Shown here in pieces: positions 51,550 through 60,788 of a DNA stretch of 64,000 bases (the stretch's first letter is position 1; every line of letters starts with the position of its first letter). A model generated the notes under the pieces. It did no database searches. It was given only the letters and a program-made list of their open reading frames with translations, and was not told where the DNA came from. The translations under genes and the position numbers were made by a program. The stretch comes from Arthrobacter endolithicus (GTDB lineage Bacteria; Actinomycetota; Actinomycetes; Actinomycetales; Micrococcaceae), in the NCBI RefSeq assembly GCF_026627425.1, contig NZ_JAPNLH010000005.1:62001-126000 (forward strand), written 5' to 3'.

Positions 51550-54500
51550 CTAAACCTCTTCGACAGAGTTCGGCTCGGCCCGTGAAAGGTCGATGCCCAG
51601 TTCCTCCGCTGCCCGGAAGACTTCTTCATCCGAGTCACGCATCTCAATCGTGGTGCCGTCGGTGGAAAGCACTTCCACGTTCAGGCACAGCGACTGCATT
51701 TCCTTGATCAGAACCTTGAAGGATTCGGGGATGCCCGGCTCCGGAATGTTCTCACCCTTAACGATCGCCTCGTAGACCTTCACGCGGCCGTGAATATCAT
51801 CGGACTTAATCGTCAGCAGTTCCTGCAGCGTGTATGCCGCGCCATAGGCCTCCAGAGCCCACACTTCCATCTCACCAAAGCGCTGTCCGCCGAACTGCGC
51901 CTTACCGCCCAAGGGCTGCTGGGTGATCATGGAGTACGGACCGGTGGAGCGGGCGTGGATCTTGTCGTCCACCAAGTGGTGAAGCTTGAGGATGTACATG
52001 TAGCCCACCGAAATCGGGTCCGGGAACTGCTCGCCCGAGCGGCCGTCGAAGAGCACGGTCTTACCGGAGGAATCGATCAGCCGCACACCGTCACGGGTGA
52101 GCGTGGTCGAATCGAGCAGACCGGTGATCTCTTCTTCACGTGCGCCGTCGAACACCGGGGTGGCAACCGTCGTCTGACCGGAAACCCGGGGCAGATTCGG
52201 CAGGTTCTTGACCCATTCCGGATCTCCCTCGATGTTCCAACCGGTCTTCGCGACCCAGCCGAGGTGTGTTTCCAGCACCTGGCCGACGTTCATCCGGCCC
52301 GGAACACCCAGCGGGTTGAGCACGATGTCAACCGGCGTACCATCGGCCAGGAACGGCATGTCCTCGATCGGCAGGATCTTGGAGATGACGCCCTTGTTAC
52401 CGTGGCGGCCGGCCAGCTTGTCACCGTCGGTGATCTTACGCTTGTTGGCCACGTAAATGCGCACCAGCTGATTAACGCCCGGAGGCAGCTCGTCGTCGGA
52501 ATCGCGGTCGAAGATCCGGACACCAATGACGGTACCGGACTCGCCGTGCGGAACCTTCAGCGACGTGTCGCGGACTTCCCGGCTCTTCTCGCCGAAGATG
52601 GCGCGCAGCAGGCGCTCTTCCGGCGTCAGCTCCGTCTCACCCTTGGGCGTGACCTTCCCGACCAGGATGTCGCCTGCCTCAACCTCGGCACCGATGTGGA
52701 TGATGCCGCGTTCGTCCAGTCCGGCGAGGATCTCCTCGGAGACGTTCGGAATGTCACGGGTGATTTCCTCGGCACCAAGCTTGGTGTCGCGGGCATCGAT
52801 TTCATGCTCTTCGATGTGAATGGAAGACAGAACGTCCTCGGCCACGATGCGCTGGCTGAGAATGATCGCGTCCTCGTAGTTATGCCCTTCCCAGGACATA
52901 AACGCGACGAGCAGGTTCTTACCCAGTGCCAGCTCACCTTGATCCGTGGCGGGACCGTCGGCAATGATGCCGCCGACTTCCAGCCGCAGGCCCTCCGAGA
53001 CCAGGACGCGCTGGTTGTACGCGGTGCCCTGGTTGGAGCGGTTGTACTTGGCGATCGGGTAGTTCGTCTCGGTGCCGTCGTCGTTAAGCATGACGACGAG
53101 ATCGGCCGAAACCTCGGAAACCACGCCCGCCTTTTTGGCGATGACGACGTCGCCGGCGTCCACCGCGGTCGCACGCTCCATGCCGGTGCCCACGAAGGGA
53201 GCCTCGGAACGGACCAGCGGCACGGCCTGACGCTGCATATTCGCACCCATCAGGGCGCGGTTGGCGTCGTCATGCTCCAGGAACGGAATAAGCGCGGTAG
53301 CCACCGACACCATCTGGCGCGGGGACACGTCCATGTACTCAACCTCAGCGGCCGGAATCAGCACCGGCTCGCCGCCGCCGCCGCGCTGGCGGACCAGGAC
53401 GGTTTCCTCGGCGAAATCGCTTGTTGCCGTCAGCGGCGCGTTGGCCTGGGCAATAACGACCTCAACCTCGTCATCGGCGGTAAGGTAATCGACGTCGTCG
53501 CTCACATGGCCGTTGAAGACCTTGCGGTACGGCGTCTCAATGAAGCCAAACGGGTTGATCCGGCCGTAGGAGGCCAGCGAGCCGATCAGCCCAATGTTCG
53601 GGCCTTCAGGGGTTTCAATCGGGCACATGCGTCCGTAGTGCGACGGGTGGACGTCGCGGACTTCCATGCCGGCGCGGTCACGGGACAGACCACCCGGGCC
53701 CAGCGCGGAAAGACGGCGTTTGTGCGTCAGACCGGCCAGCGGGTTGTTCTGGTCCATGAACTGCGACAGCTGGGACGTTCCGAAGAACTCCTTGATGGCT
53801 GCTACGACCGGGCGGATATTGATCAGGGTCTGCGGCGTAATCGCTTCGACATCCTGGGTCGTCATGCGCTCACGGACAACGCGTTCCATCCGGGAAAGTC
53901 CCGTGCGGACCTGGTTCTCGATCAGTTCGCCGACTGCGCGGATGCGGCGGTTACCGAAGTGGTCGATGTCGTCTGTCTCGACACGGAGCTCGTGCTCCTT
54001 GCCGTCACGCTTGCCGGCCAATGTCTTGTCACCGTTGTGCAGTGCAACGAGGAATTTGATCATCGCAACGATGTCGTCGATATCCAGGACGGAGGCATCC
54101 TCGGAGTTCAGCGCCTTGTCGATGCCCAGCTTGCGGTTGATCTTGTAGCGGCCAACCTTGGCCAGATCGTAGCGCTTCGGGTTGAAGTACAGATTGTGCA
54201 GCAGCGCGTCAGCGGCCTCGACTGTGGGCGGCTCGCCCGGTCGCAGCTTCCGGTAGATGTCCAGCAAGGCATCTTCACGGGTCACGGTAGTGTCTTTTTC
54301 CATCGTGGCGCGAATGGAGTCGTACTGGCCGAATTCCTCGAGGATCTGGCCCTCGCTCCAGCCCAGTGCCTTCAGCAGGACCGTGACCGACTGCTTGCGC
54401 TTGCGGTCAAGGCGGACGCCGACCTGGTCGCGCTTGTCGATCTCTAGTTCAAACCAGGCACCGCGGGACGGAATGATCTTGGCGGTGAAGATGTCCTTGT

Positions 54501-55083
54501 CGCTGGTCTTGTCCGCGGTGCGCTCGAAGTAAGCACCCGGGGAGCGGACCAGCTGGGAGACAACGACGCGCTCGGTACCGTTGATGACGAAGGTACCCTT
54601 CTCCGTCATCAACGGGAAGTCCCCCATGAACACCGTCTGCTGCTTGATCTCGCCGGTGTTATTGTTCATGAACTCGGCCTTGACATACAGCGGAGCCGCA
54701 AACGTTGCGTCGCGGTCCTTGCACTCGGCCATGGTGTACTTGGGATCGGAGAACTCCGGCTCCGAGAACGACAGGGACATGGTGCCCTGGAAGTCCTCGA
54801 TCGGGGAGATCTCTTCGAAGATATCCGCCAAGCCCGAGGTGGTGGCGACACTCTGGTCCCCGGACTTCACGGCGGTGTCCATCCGCGACTGCCAGCGCTC
54901 ATTGCCGACGAGCCAGTCAAAGCTCTCGGTCTGCAGGGCAAGCAGATTCGGAACGTCCAGCGGCTCGTGAATCTTGGCGAATGAGATACGACGCGTGGCA
55001 CCGTCGGTGCTGGTGGTATCAATAGCGGTTGTAGCACTGTTTGCAGTAGCGCTGTTTACATTAGAGGTGCTCGAGGCGACCAA
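51550..55083 (-). CDS. rpoB: DNA-directed RNA polymerase subunit beta
   Basis: RpoB (about 1177 residues) is complete, with [37 protein letters not shown] (ends shown) as the rifampicin pocket; the Asp, His and Ser most often changed in resistance are wild type. I start at the TTG at 55083, because GGAAGG lies 7 bases before it and [15 protein letters not shown] is the usual N-terminus of the group. A GTG at 55098 would overlap that ribosome site. An IS element lies upstream at about 260 bp. Confidence 0.98.
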   Translation of the reverse strand: MVASSTSNVNSATANSATTAIDTTSTDGATRRISFAKIHEPLDVPNLLALQTESFDWLVGNERWQSRMDTAVKSGDQSVATTSGLADIFEEISPIEDFQGTMSLSFSEPEFSDPKYTMAECKDRDATFAAPLYVKAEFMNNNTGEIKQQTVFMGDFPLMTEKGTFVINGTERVVVSQLVRSPGAYFERTADKTSDKDIFTAKIIPSRGAWFELEIDKRDQVGVRLDRKRKQSVTVLLKALGWSEGQILEEFGQYDSIRATMEKDTTVTREDALLDIYRKLRPGEPPTVEAADALLHNLYFNPKRYDLAKVGRYKINRKLGIDKALNSEDASVLDIDDIVAMIKFLVALHNGDKTLAGKRDGKEHELRVETDDIDHFGNRRIRAVGELIENQVRTGLSRMERVVRERMTTQDVEAITPQTLINIRPVVAAIKEFFGTSQLSQFMDQNNPLAGLTHKRRLSALGPGGLSRDRAGMEVRDVHPSHYGRMCPIETPEGPNIGLIGSLASYGRINPFGFIETPYRKVFNGHVSDDVDYLTADDEVEVVIAQANAPLTATSDFAEETVLVRQRGGGGEPVLIPAAEVEYMDVSPRQMVSVATALIPFLEHDDANRALMGANMQRQAVPLVRSEAPFVGTGMERATAVDAGDVVIAKKAGVVSEVSADLVVMLNDDGTETNYPIAKYNRSNQGTAYNQRVLVSEGLRLEVGGIIADGPATDQGELALGKNLLVAFMSWEGHNYEDAIILSQRIVAEDVLSSIHIEEHEIDARDTKLGAEEITRDIPNVSEEILAGLDERGIIHIGAEVEAGDILVGKVTPKGETELTPEERLLRAIFGEKSREVRDTSLKVPHGESGTVIGVRIFDRDSDDELPPGVNQLVRIYVANKRKITDGDKLAGRHGNKGVISKILPIEDMPFLADGTPVDIVLNPLGVPGRMNVGQVLETHLGWVAKTGWNIEGDPEWVKNLPNLPRVSGQTTVATPVFDGAREEEITGLLDSTTLTRDGVRLIDSSGKTVLFDGRSGEQFPDPISVGYMYILKLHHLVDDKIHARSTGPYSMITQQPLGGKAQFGGQRFGEMEVWALEAYGAAYTLQELLTIKSDDIHGRVKVYEAIVKGENIPEPGIPESFKVLIKEMQSLCLNVEVLSTDGTTIEMRDSDEEVFRAAEELGIDLSRAEPNSVEEV

Positions 55084-55250
55084 GAGGGATCCTTCCACAG
55101 ACCTTCAGGCGTGTTCTGCGCAACCCTTACCGTTCTTCGAACTGATTCGACGCCAAACTGACCAGCTGCATTCGGCGAATACAACTGATTTCATGGCAAA
55201 GCCCACCGCTATATGAAGGCTGAAGGTTAAGAGGGGAGACGCAAAGTTCC

Positions 55251-55280
55251 ACGATACGGCAAAGGGCGGCCCCTGTCCAA
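55251..55280 (-). promoter_or_regulatory. Candidate rpoB promoter
   Basis: TTGGAC (55275-55280) and TATCGT (55251-55256) with an 18-base spacer lie about 170 bp upstream of rpoB on the minus strand. A second -10-like box, TATGAT (55291-55296), lies nearer to the IS. Both are within 95 bp of the IS end at 55342. Confidence 0.45.
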
Positions 55281-55341
55281 TGGACTGTCCATCATACGCC
55301 CCGACTCCCCGTTTTGCGAGCAGACGACGAGACTCATCTAA

Positions 55342-56707
55342 TGTGCTCGCGAAATGGGGCGCGTGCCGCATTTGAGAAATGCTCGCGAAATCTCTGGTCA
55401 CGGCCGGGCACTGTTGCTGTGCTGGAGGGATGGGTTATGGGTTGACGTTGTCTGCGCGCAGGGAAATCACGAAGAAGGAAGCTGCGGAGTATTTCCGGGC
55501 TTCGAAGAAGGGCCGCGGGGAGATTCTGGACCGCTTAGTCACCGAGGTTGGCTGGTCTCGGGCCAATGCCCGCCGCCAGCTCCACAACGCGCTGATCCGA
55601 CGTGGACCGGCCTGCGTGGTGAAACGCAAGCCCCGACCGCGCAGCTACAGCTATGACACCGTGCTGGTGCTGCAACGGGTCTGGGTGATCGCCGGGCAAC
55701 CCTGCGGGAAGTACCTTGCTCCGGCCATGGCAGCCACACTGGCGAACATGGGGTCCCATGTCGGCACCGGGTCTTTCGGACCTGCGCGCATCCGCTACAG
55801 TCCGGGCGTGCGGGAGCAGTTGCTGGCCATGAGCGCAGCGACCATCGATCGGCTGCTGGCACCGTACAAGCTCAAGCTTTACCCAGACGGGAAGTCCACA
55901 ACCAGATCCCGAAAGAACCGTCACACCGAGCAGATTCCGATCATGACTCGCATCCCAGTGATCGACCGACAACCAGGATTGGTGGCCATCGATACCGTCG
56001 CTCATTGTGGAAACACGGCCAAGGGCCAATACGCCTTTACGCTCACGGTGACCGATCCGTTCACTGGCTGGACGGTGAATCTGGCCATCAAGAACAAAGC
56101 CTCCAAATGGGTTGCCCAAGCCTTGGCCGAAATCCAGCAGCAGTTCCCGTACCCGATCGATCATTTGCATAGTGACAACGGTTCAGAATTTCTCAATGAC
56201 CCCGTCGCTGACTGGGCTGATAGCCAGAACATCCGCATGACCCGCTCCCGGCCCCACCACTCCAACGACAACCCATTCGTGGAGCAAAAGAACGGAGATA
56301 TCGTGCGCCGCTCAGCGTTCAACTACCGCTACGACACCGACGCCGAACTGGCCCTGCTCAACGAGCTCTGGCCGCTAGTGAACCTGCGCAAGAACCTGTT
56401 CCTGCCCACGAAGAAAGCCATCGGCTACCGGCTAACCCGCACCGGCAAACACGTCCGTGACTACGATGCGCCCCGCACCCCTGCGGACCGAGTCAAGGAC
56501 ACCGGCATCATGCTGCCGCCGGAGCGTGCAGCCTTGGAAGAGCTCTACCGAACCGTTGATTTGGCTGCCTTGACCCGACGGATCGTGGATATCCAAGACC
56601 AGCTCATCCGACTGGCTGCAGCCAAGACTCACTCCCAATCAACACGGGTGGCCTAACGATTTCGCGAGCACTTTAGGTGAGGCACGCGGAATTCATTTGG
56701 CGAGCAT
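55342..56707. mobile_element. Insertion sequence, about 1.37 kb, with double-motif terminal inverted repeats
   Basis: The two ends align as imperfect inverted repeats of about 50 bp. Each has two copies of TGCTCGC(G/C)AAAT: left near 55344 and 55380, right near 56659-56670 and 56695-56706. A single DD35E transposase fills the middle. The exact ends and a target-site duplication could not be fixed by eye (ATCT is found beside both ends). It lies between the thiolase gene and rpoB. Confidence 0.85.
55430..56656 (+). CDS. IS transposase with DD35E integrase core
   Basis: This 408-residue protein has an N-terminal helix-turn-helix part (ITKKEAAEYFRASKKGRGE) and an rve catalytic core with Asp in LVAIDTVAH, Asp in HSDNGSEF and Glu in NPFVEQKNG; the last two are 35 residues apart. 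It resembles the roughly 400-residue IS481-like/ISNCY integrase-core transposases; the family is not fixed. I start at ATG 55430 with GGAGGG next to it; an in-frame ATG at 55379 lies inside the terminal repeat. The frame is intact, so it may be active. Confidence 0.9.
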   Translation: MGYGLTLSARREITKKEAAEYFRASKKGRGEILDRLVTEVGWSRANARRQLHNALIRRGPACVVKRKPRPRSYSYDTVLVLQRVWVIAGQPCGKYLAPAMAATLANMGSHVGTGSFGPARIRYSPGVREQLLAMSAATIDRLLAPYKLKLYPDGKSTTRSRKNRHTEQIPIMTRIPVIDRQPGLVAIDTVAHCGNTAKGQYAFTLTVTDPFTGWTVNLAIKNKASKWVAQALAEIQQQFPYPIDHLHSDNGSEFLNDPVADWADSQNIRMTRSRPHHSNDNPFVEQKNGDIVRRSAFNYRYDTDAELALLNELWPLVNLRKNLFLPTKKAIGYRLTRTGKHVRDYDAPRTPADRVKDTGIMLPPERAALEELYRTVDLAALTRRIVDIQDQLIRLAAAKTHSQSTRVA

Positions 56708-56866
56708 CTTGACATGAGGCACCACGGCAGACCGGTGTCCGAATTTAGTGCGGCGCGGGATCCTAGGGAAATAGCCACCGGCCGCAAACTGTTAGATTCT
56801 ATGTGAGCGGCGCCTCAAAGACGATGAGGCTGCTGATTTTTGACGATGAAAGCGAAGTGCCCTTCC

Positions 56867-58075
56867 ATGACCGTAAATTCTTCTGCATCAAATGCCTCTG
56901 ACATCGTGATTCTGGGCGGCGCACGGACGCCCTTTGGCCGGCTGAACGGTCAACTCGGCTCTTTCAGTGCAGTGGAGCTGGGTGCGAAGGCAATCATCGG
57001 CGCCTTGGAACGCGCCGCAGTGGCGGCGGAGCAAGTGGATGCCGTCATCATGGGTCAAGTAATCCAAGCTGGAGCCGGCCAGAATCCAGCCCGTCAGAGT
57101 GCCATTGCAGCCGGAATCGGCTGGGACGTCCCCACCGTCACGATCAATAAAGTGTGCCTCTCCGGGCTGGCCGCCATCACTGATGCAGCACGCCTGATCC
57201 GTTCGGGTGAGGCAACCGTGGTGGTTGCCGGCGGCCAGGAATCCATGAGCAACGGCCCGCACCTGCTGCCCGGCTCCCGGCAGGGCTGGACGTACGGTGA
57301 CATTACCGCCGTCGATTCCGTCGCCAATGACGGGCTGACCGACGCCTTTGATCACGAGTCGATGGGCAGCTCCACCGAGCGGCACAACACCTCCCTCGGC
57401 ATTGACCGCAGCGCCCAGGACGAGGTTGCCGCCGCCTCGCATCAGCGCGCGGCCGCCGCAGCCGAATCGGGAATTTTCGACGACGAAATCGTCCCCGTGG
57501 CGGTTCGGCAGCGCAAGGGCCCGGATCTAACCGTCGCCAAGGACGAAGGCCTGCGGCCGCAGACAACCGTCCAGACACTGGCCGACCTGCGACCGGCCTT
57601 CGCCAAGGACGGCACGATCACGGCAGGGAATTCCTCCCCACTCTCGGACGGTGCTGCCGCGGTCGTGCTCAGCACCCGCGGCTATGCACAGGACAACGGA
57701 CTGTCCTGGCTCGCCGTCGTCGGCAAACCCGGACAGGTCGCAGGACCGGATACTTCACTGCAGTCCCAGCCCTCTAATGCGATTAACAAGGCCCTCAAAC
57801 TGGCCGGCTGGAGCGTGGCGGAGTTGGATTTCATTGAAATCAATGAGGCCTTCGGCGCAGTAGCCGTGCAGTCCTTGAGAGACCTTCACTACCCGTTGGA
57901 GAAGTGCAATATCCACGGCGGAGCGATCTCCATGGGCCATCCGATCGGAGCGTCCGGCGCCCGGCTCGCTCTGCACGCCGCCCAGGAACTGCGGCGCCGG
58001 GGTTCCGGTAAGGCCGCGGTCTCGCTCTGCGGCGGCGGCGGCCAAGGGGAAGCCCTGCTGCTGTACCGGGACTGA
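56867..58075 (+). CDS. Acetyl-CoA acetyltransferase (thiolase II type)
   Basis: The 402-residue protein is a complete thiolase: nucleophile Cys about 97 in INKVCLSGL, NEAFGAVAV, the His in MGHPIGASGAR and the second Cys in SLCGGGGQGEAL. Such enzymes join two acetyl-CoA to acetoacetyl-CoA or cleave 3-ketoacyl-CoA. ATG 56867 is chosen from the alignment-like N-terminus; ATG 56846 would add 7 residues, and neither has a clear ribosome site. It stands alone on the plus strand between rplL and rpoB, with no other fatty-acid or polyhydroxybutyrate genes near. Confidence 0.93.
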   Translation: MTVNSSASNASDIVILGGARTPFGRLNGQLGSFSAVELGAKAIIGALERAAVAAEQVDAVIMGQVIQAGAGQNPARQSAIAAGIGWDVPTVTINKVCLSGLAAITDAARLIRSGEATVVVAGGQESMSNGPHLLPGSRQGWTYGDITAVDSVANDGLTDAFDHESMGSSTERHNTSLGIDRSAQDEVAAASHQRAAAAAESGIFDDEIVPVAVRQRKGPDLTVAKDEGLRPQTTVQTLADLRPAFAKDGTITAGNSSPLSDGAAAVVLSTRGYAQDNGLSWLAVVGKPGQVAGPDTSLQSQPSNAINKALKLAGWSVAELDFIEINEAFGAVAVQSLRDLHYPLEKCNIHGGAISMGHPIGASGARLALHAAQELRRRGSGKAAVSLCGGGGQGEALLLYRD

Positions 58076-58134
58076 GCGGGCCCCGGTCTGCAGTAAAAAG
58101 CTGCACAGCGTCCGGGACGAGCCCAGCGCACGGG

Positions 58135-58175
58135 CTGACCTGCGCAGGGCCCGCGCCCCGCGCTGCGCAGGTCAG
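58135..58175. other. Perfect 13-bp inverted repeat after the thiolase gene
   Basis: CTGACCTGCGCAG (58135-58147) pairs with CTGCGCAGGTCAG (58163-58175) around a 15-base GC loop. It lies 60 bp after the thiolase stop and may be part of its termination. Its core resembles the repeat between treX and treY. Confidence 0.6.
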
Positions 58176-58198
58176 TCCGCTGCAACGCATACCGGATG

Positions 58199-58236
58199 CA
58201 AAGAAGCCCCGCACCAACCGGTGCGGGGCTTCTTTT
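58199..58236. terminator. Bidirectional terminator between the thiolase gene and rplL
   Basis: A perfect 15-bp stem (58201-58215 with 58220-58234) with loop AACC has TTCTTTT on the plus side and CTTCTTTG on the minus side. It stands 16 bp after rplL, ending the rplJ-rplL transcript and separating it from rpoB. Confidence 0.88.
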
Positions 58237-58251
58237 ACGCAGGGGTAACTG

Positions 58252-58626
58252 TTACTTGAGGGTAACTGTTGCGCCGGCTGCTTCCAGGGATTCCTTTGCC
58301 TTCTCGGCAGCTTCCTTGGTCGCACCTTCAAGAACGGCCTTCGGTGCGGAGTCGACGACGTCCTTGGCTTCCTTCAGTCCGAGGGAGGTCAGGGCGCGCA
58401 CCTCCTTGATGACGGCAATCTTCTTGTCGCCGGCAGCTTCGAGGATGACGTCGAAGGAATCCTTCTCGACCTCTTCCTCAGCGGCACCGCCCGCGGGGCC
58501 GGCGACGGCAACGGCCGCGGCGGTGACCTCGAAGGTCTCCTCGAAGACCTTGACGAACTCGGAGAGCTCGATGATGGTCAGTTCCTTGAAAGCTGCGATG
58601 AGCTCGTCGTTGGTGAGCTTAGCCAT
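58252..58626 (-). CDS. rplL: 50S ribosomal protein L7/L12
   Basis: L7/L12 (124 residues) forms the stalk that recruits GTPase factors. It starts [21 protein letters not shown], has an Ala/Gly hinge and ends with the C-terminal domain [21 protein letters not shown] ... [13 protein letters not shown]. It follows rplJ after 99 bp. Confidence 0.98.
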   Translation of the reverse strand: MAKLTNDELIAAFKELTIIELSEFVKVFEETFEVTAAAVAVAGPAGGAAEEEVEKDSFDVILEAAGDKKIAVIKEVRALTSLGLKEAKDVVDSAPKAVLEGATKEAAEKAKESLEAAGATVTLK

Positions 58627-58725
58627 GTGTGGCGCTCCTTCGTGTTCTTGGCCTGGACGGCCGGAATCTATAACCCAAAGTCCTCGTGGAATTCAGGATG
58701 GAACCGGGATGGAATCCCGTGAGGA

Positions 58726-59340
58726 CTAAGCCTCGGTGGTCTGCGCTTCTGCAGGCGCTTCAACAGCAGCTTCCGCGTCAGCGGCAGGTGCTGCGGGTGC
58801 TTCGTCAGCAGCTTCCGCCTCAGCGGCGGGTGCTTCATCAGCGGCAGGGGCTTCGGTGCCTTCAGCAAGCTTGAGGCGCAGGGCATCAAGGGTGCGGGCG
58901 GCGGCAGCCATCGGGGCGAGCAGAACTGCAGCGACACGGGCCAACTGGACCTCACGTGACTCCAGAGCAGCAAGTGCAGCTACTTCAGCCGCATCGAGGG
59001 CCTTGCCTTCGAAGTAACCGGTCTTGATGACCAGTGCCTTGTTGGCTTTTGCAAAATCCGTCAGGCTCTTTGCTGCCGCAACAGCGTCACCCTTAATGAA
59101 CGCGATGGCGGTGGGGCCGGCCAGGTGGCCCTCGAAAGCGCCAACACCGGCTTCCTTTGCCGCAATGGCGGTCAGGGTGTTCTTGACGACCGAGAACTTG
59201 TTCTCGCGGCCGAGAGAAACACGCAGCTCCTTGAGCTGTGCAACGGTGAGCCCACGGTATTCGGTTAGGACTGCAGCGCTGGAGGCGTTGAAATCGTTAG
59301 TGATTTCCTCCACGGCTGCCACCTTATTCGGCGTTGCCAT
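58726..59340 (-). CDS. rplJ: 50S ribosomal protein L10 with Ala/Glu tail
   Basis: L10 (204 residues) holds L7/L12 dimers on the stalk. It has FNASSAAVLTEYRGLTVAQLKELR (ends), FSVVKNTLTAIAAKEAG and MAAAARTLDALRLKLAE. The last 40 residues or so are an Ala/Glu/Asp-rich extension. The ATG follows GGAAGGAGGG. An attenuator-type leader lies upstream. Confidence 0.97.
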   Translation of the reverse strand: MATPNKVAAVEEITNDFNASSAAVLTEYRGLTVAQLKELRVSLGRENKFSVVKNTLTAIAAKEAGVGAFEGHLAGPTAIAFIKGDAVAAAKSLTDFAKANKALVIKTGYFEGKALDAAEVAALAALESREVQLARVAAVLLAPMAAAARTLDALRLKLAEGTEAPAADEAPAAEAEAADEAPAAPAADAEAAVEAPAEAQTTEA

Positions 59341-59610
59341 AACCCTCCTTCCGGGAAATTAAAGCCGGTATGTTCGGGTCCCAGTGCCGGATAACCGGCA
59401 CAAACTAAAAACGCCCCGCGCAGATGCACGGGGCTTTGCCTCACAACACCATCCGGAGCCCGGATGGTTGGGGAGGCTCACTTCGTTCACCTGCGCCGGC
59501 CGCCCTTGGAAAGGGACTTTCGGACGGACCTTTACCCGCATTCCCGCACGCGCTGACAGAATGTCATTGTTAGAGGGGGGCAAATTTCCGTCGACCGACG
59601 GTCTTTGGTT
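59341..59610 (-). ncRNA. L10 leader-type 5' UTR of rplJL
   Basis: The candidate promoter at 59616-59645 would give a leader near 270 nt with no gene. It contains several stems, including ATCCGG-(GCT)-CCGGAT at about 59452-59466, and then a terminator-like hairpin. This layout fits the ribosomal protein L10 leader, in which L10 or L10-L12 binding controls the downstream genes. Confidence 0.6.
59406..59437 (-). terminator. Attenuator hairpin in the rplJ leader
   Basis: A 9-bp stem with one mismatch (59413-59421 with 59426-59434) is followed on the minus strand by GTTTTTAG. It lies 65 bases ahead of rplJ, inside the leader. Confidence 0.7.
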
Positions 59611-59615
59611 TCTTC

Positions 59616-59645
59616 AGCATACTGGATCGAAGCTCGTCGGGCCAA
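59616..59645 (-). promoter_or_regulatory. Promoter of rplJ-rplL
   Basis: TTGGCC (59640-59645) and TATGCT (59616-59621) are separated by 18 bases on the minus strand, starting 19 bp past the upstream GNAT gene. Confidence 0.5.
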
Positions 59646-59663
59646 ATCCTGCAGCTCACGGCC

Positions 59664-60788
59664 TCATTCCTGGACACTGCCGCCGATGGTCTTTTGCCAC
59701 TGCCCGGTAACCCCAGCGGGTGCAAAGCCGAGCTTGCGATTAACCTCGATCATGTAGCTCCTTTCCACGACATTCCAGGTATAGACGGACCGGGCAAGGG
59801 GGAAGCGGCCGACCAATAGCTCCAGGTTCTTGAGCTTGATCAGCAAGCCCAGATCCTTCCCCCGGTGTTCGCGCAGCACCATCGTTTCGTCCTGGAATAC
59901 AACGTCATCCCGATGCCCGAGCACCGAAATGGAGCTGAAGCCGACCAGCGTGCCGGTCGCACGTTCCTCCACCGCGGTCACCAGCATATGTCGGCCGCGC
60001 GCTTGGGCCAGTGCCTCCGTTTCCCGCAGCCGCTCCACTGTCCACTGTTCCTCGTTAAGGTCGACGGCTGTTCCGGCGGCGTGAGCAGCGACGCCTGCCG
60101 TGTCCGCGGTCAAGGCGGATTCCAGCGCTACTATGCCCTGCGCCCATCGCTGCGGGCATTGGTCAACCCATTGGTGCAGCGCGTAGTCGTCGCCGTTCAG
60201 TCCGCCCACCCCGGCTTCGAGGCCGGCAGCCAGCACCGGATCCAGAGGTACGCGGCAGGCACTGAACTGCTCCACCTGCGCCAGCGCATAACCGGCATTT
60301 CGCGCGAAGGAAACCTCACGACTGCTCAGCGGGAGATACCCCATGCCGTTGGCTGCACGCAGGTTTTCACCGCCGTCCCTGCCAAGCGTCGCTGCTGGAT
60401 GATTAGTCTCGATCATGACGTCGCTGCGGTTTTCACCCCGGGCAAATTGCTCGGCAGCAGCCAGGAGCTCCCGCCCCACTCCGTTGTTCCGCGCCGATGG
60501 CAGTACATCCAAGGTGACATGCGCCAGGTCGGTGTTATCGGTCAGCGGTAGTGCGATTCCCGCACGTCCCACAATCTCCCCGCCGACCCGGGCCAACAGG
60601 ACCACATACCACTCGTACGGGTCCGAAAATGCCTGCAGCATTTCGTCCGCCGTGTAGGCAAGGTCATCATTTCCCCAGGTGTGGATGCGAACTTGCCGTG
60701 CCACCTCCACGGAGGCCAGCAAATCTGCCGCCTCGGGGCCGTCTAGCGATTCGGGAGGCCGAAGCTGCTCGATCCGGACCGTCGTCAT
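59664..60788 (-). CDS. Tandem GNAT-domain N-acetyltransferase
   Basis: The 374-residue protein appears to have two GNAT folds. The first (about 60-150) has ITLPL-like strands and NNGVGRELLAAAEQFA as acetyl-CoA loop; the second (about 240-370) has LREHRGKDLGLLIKLKNLELL and the closing VERSYMIEVNRKLGFAP. The acetyl acceptor is unknown; the two-domain form is shared with MshD (mycothiol synthase) but the sequence does not prove that role. ATG 60788 overlaps the stop of a short upstream frame. It lies between rplA and the rplJ promoter. Confidence 0.8.
   Translation of the reverse strand: MTTVRIEQLRPPESLDGPEAADLLASVEVARQVRIHTWGNDDLAYTADEMLQAFSDPYEWYVVLLARVGGEIVGRAGIALPLTDNTDLAHVTLDVLPSARNNGVGRELLAAAEQFARGENRSDVMIETNHPAATLGRDGGENLRAANGMGYLPLSSREVSFARNAGYALAQVEQFSACRVPLDPVLAAGLEAGVGGLNGDDYALHQWVDQCPQRWAQGIVALESALTADTAGVAAHAAGTAVDLNEEQWTVERLRETEALAQARGRHMLVTAVEERATGTLVGFSSISVLGHRDDVVFQDETMVLREHRGKDLGLLIKLKNLELLVGRFPLARSVYTWNVVERSYMIEVNRKLGFAPAGVTGQWQKTIGGSVQE

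Noticed and set aside
51790-54447. Long open frame (885 codons) antisense to rpoB
   Set aside because: Same reason: it lies wholly inside rpoB, has no recognisable domain and no ribosome site or operon context.
55342-58236. Larger genomic island or prophage
   Set aside because: Only one IS and one metabolic gene are present; no integrase, phage genes or tRNA-linked attachment repeats are seen.
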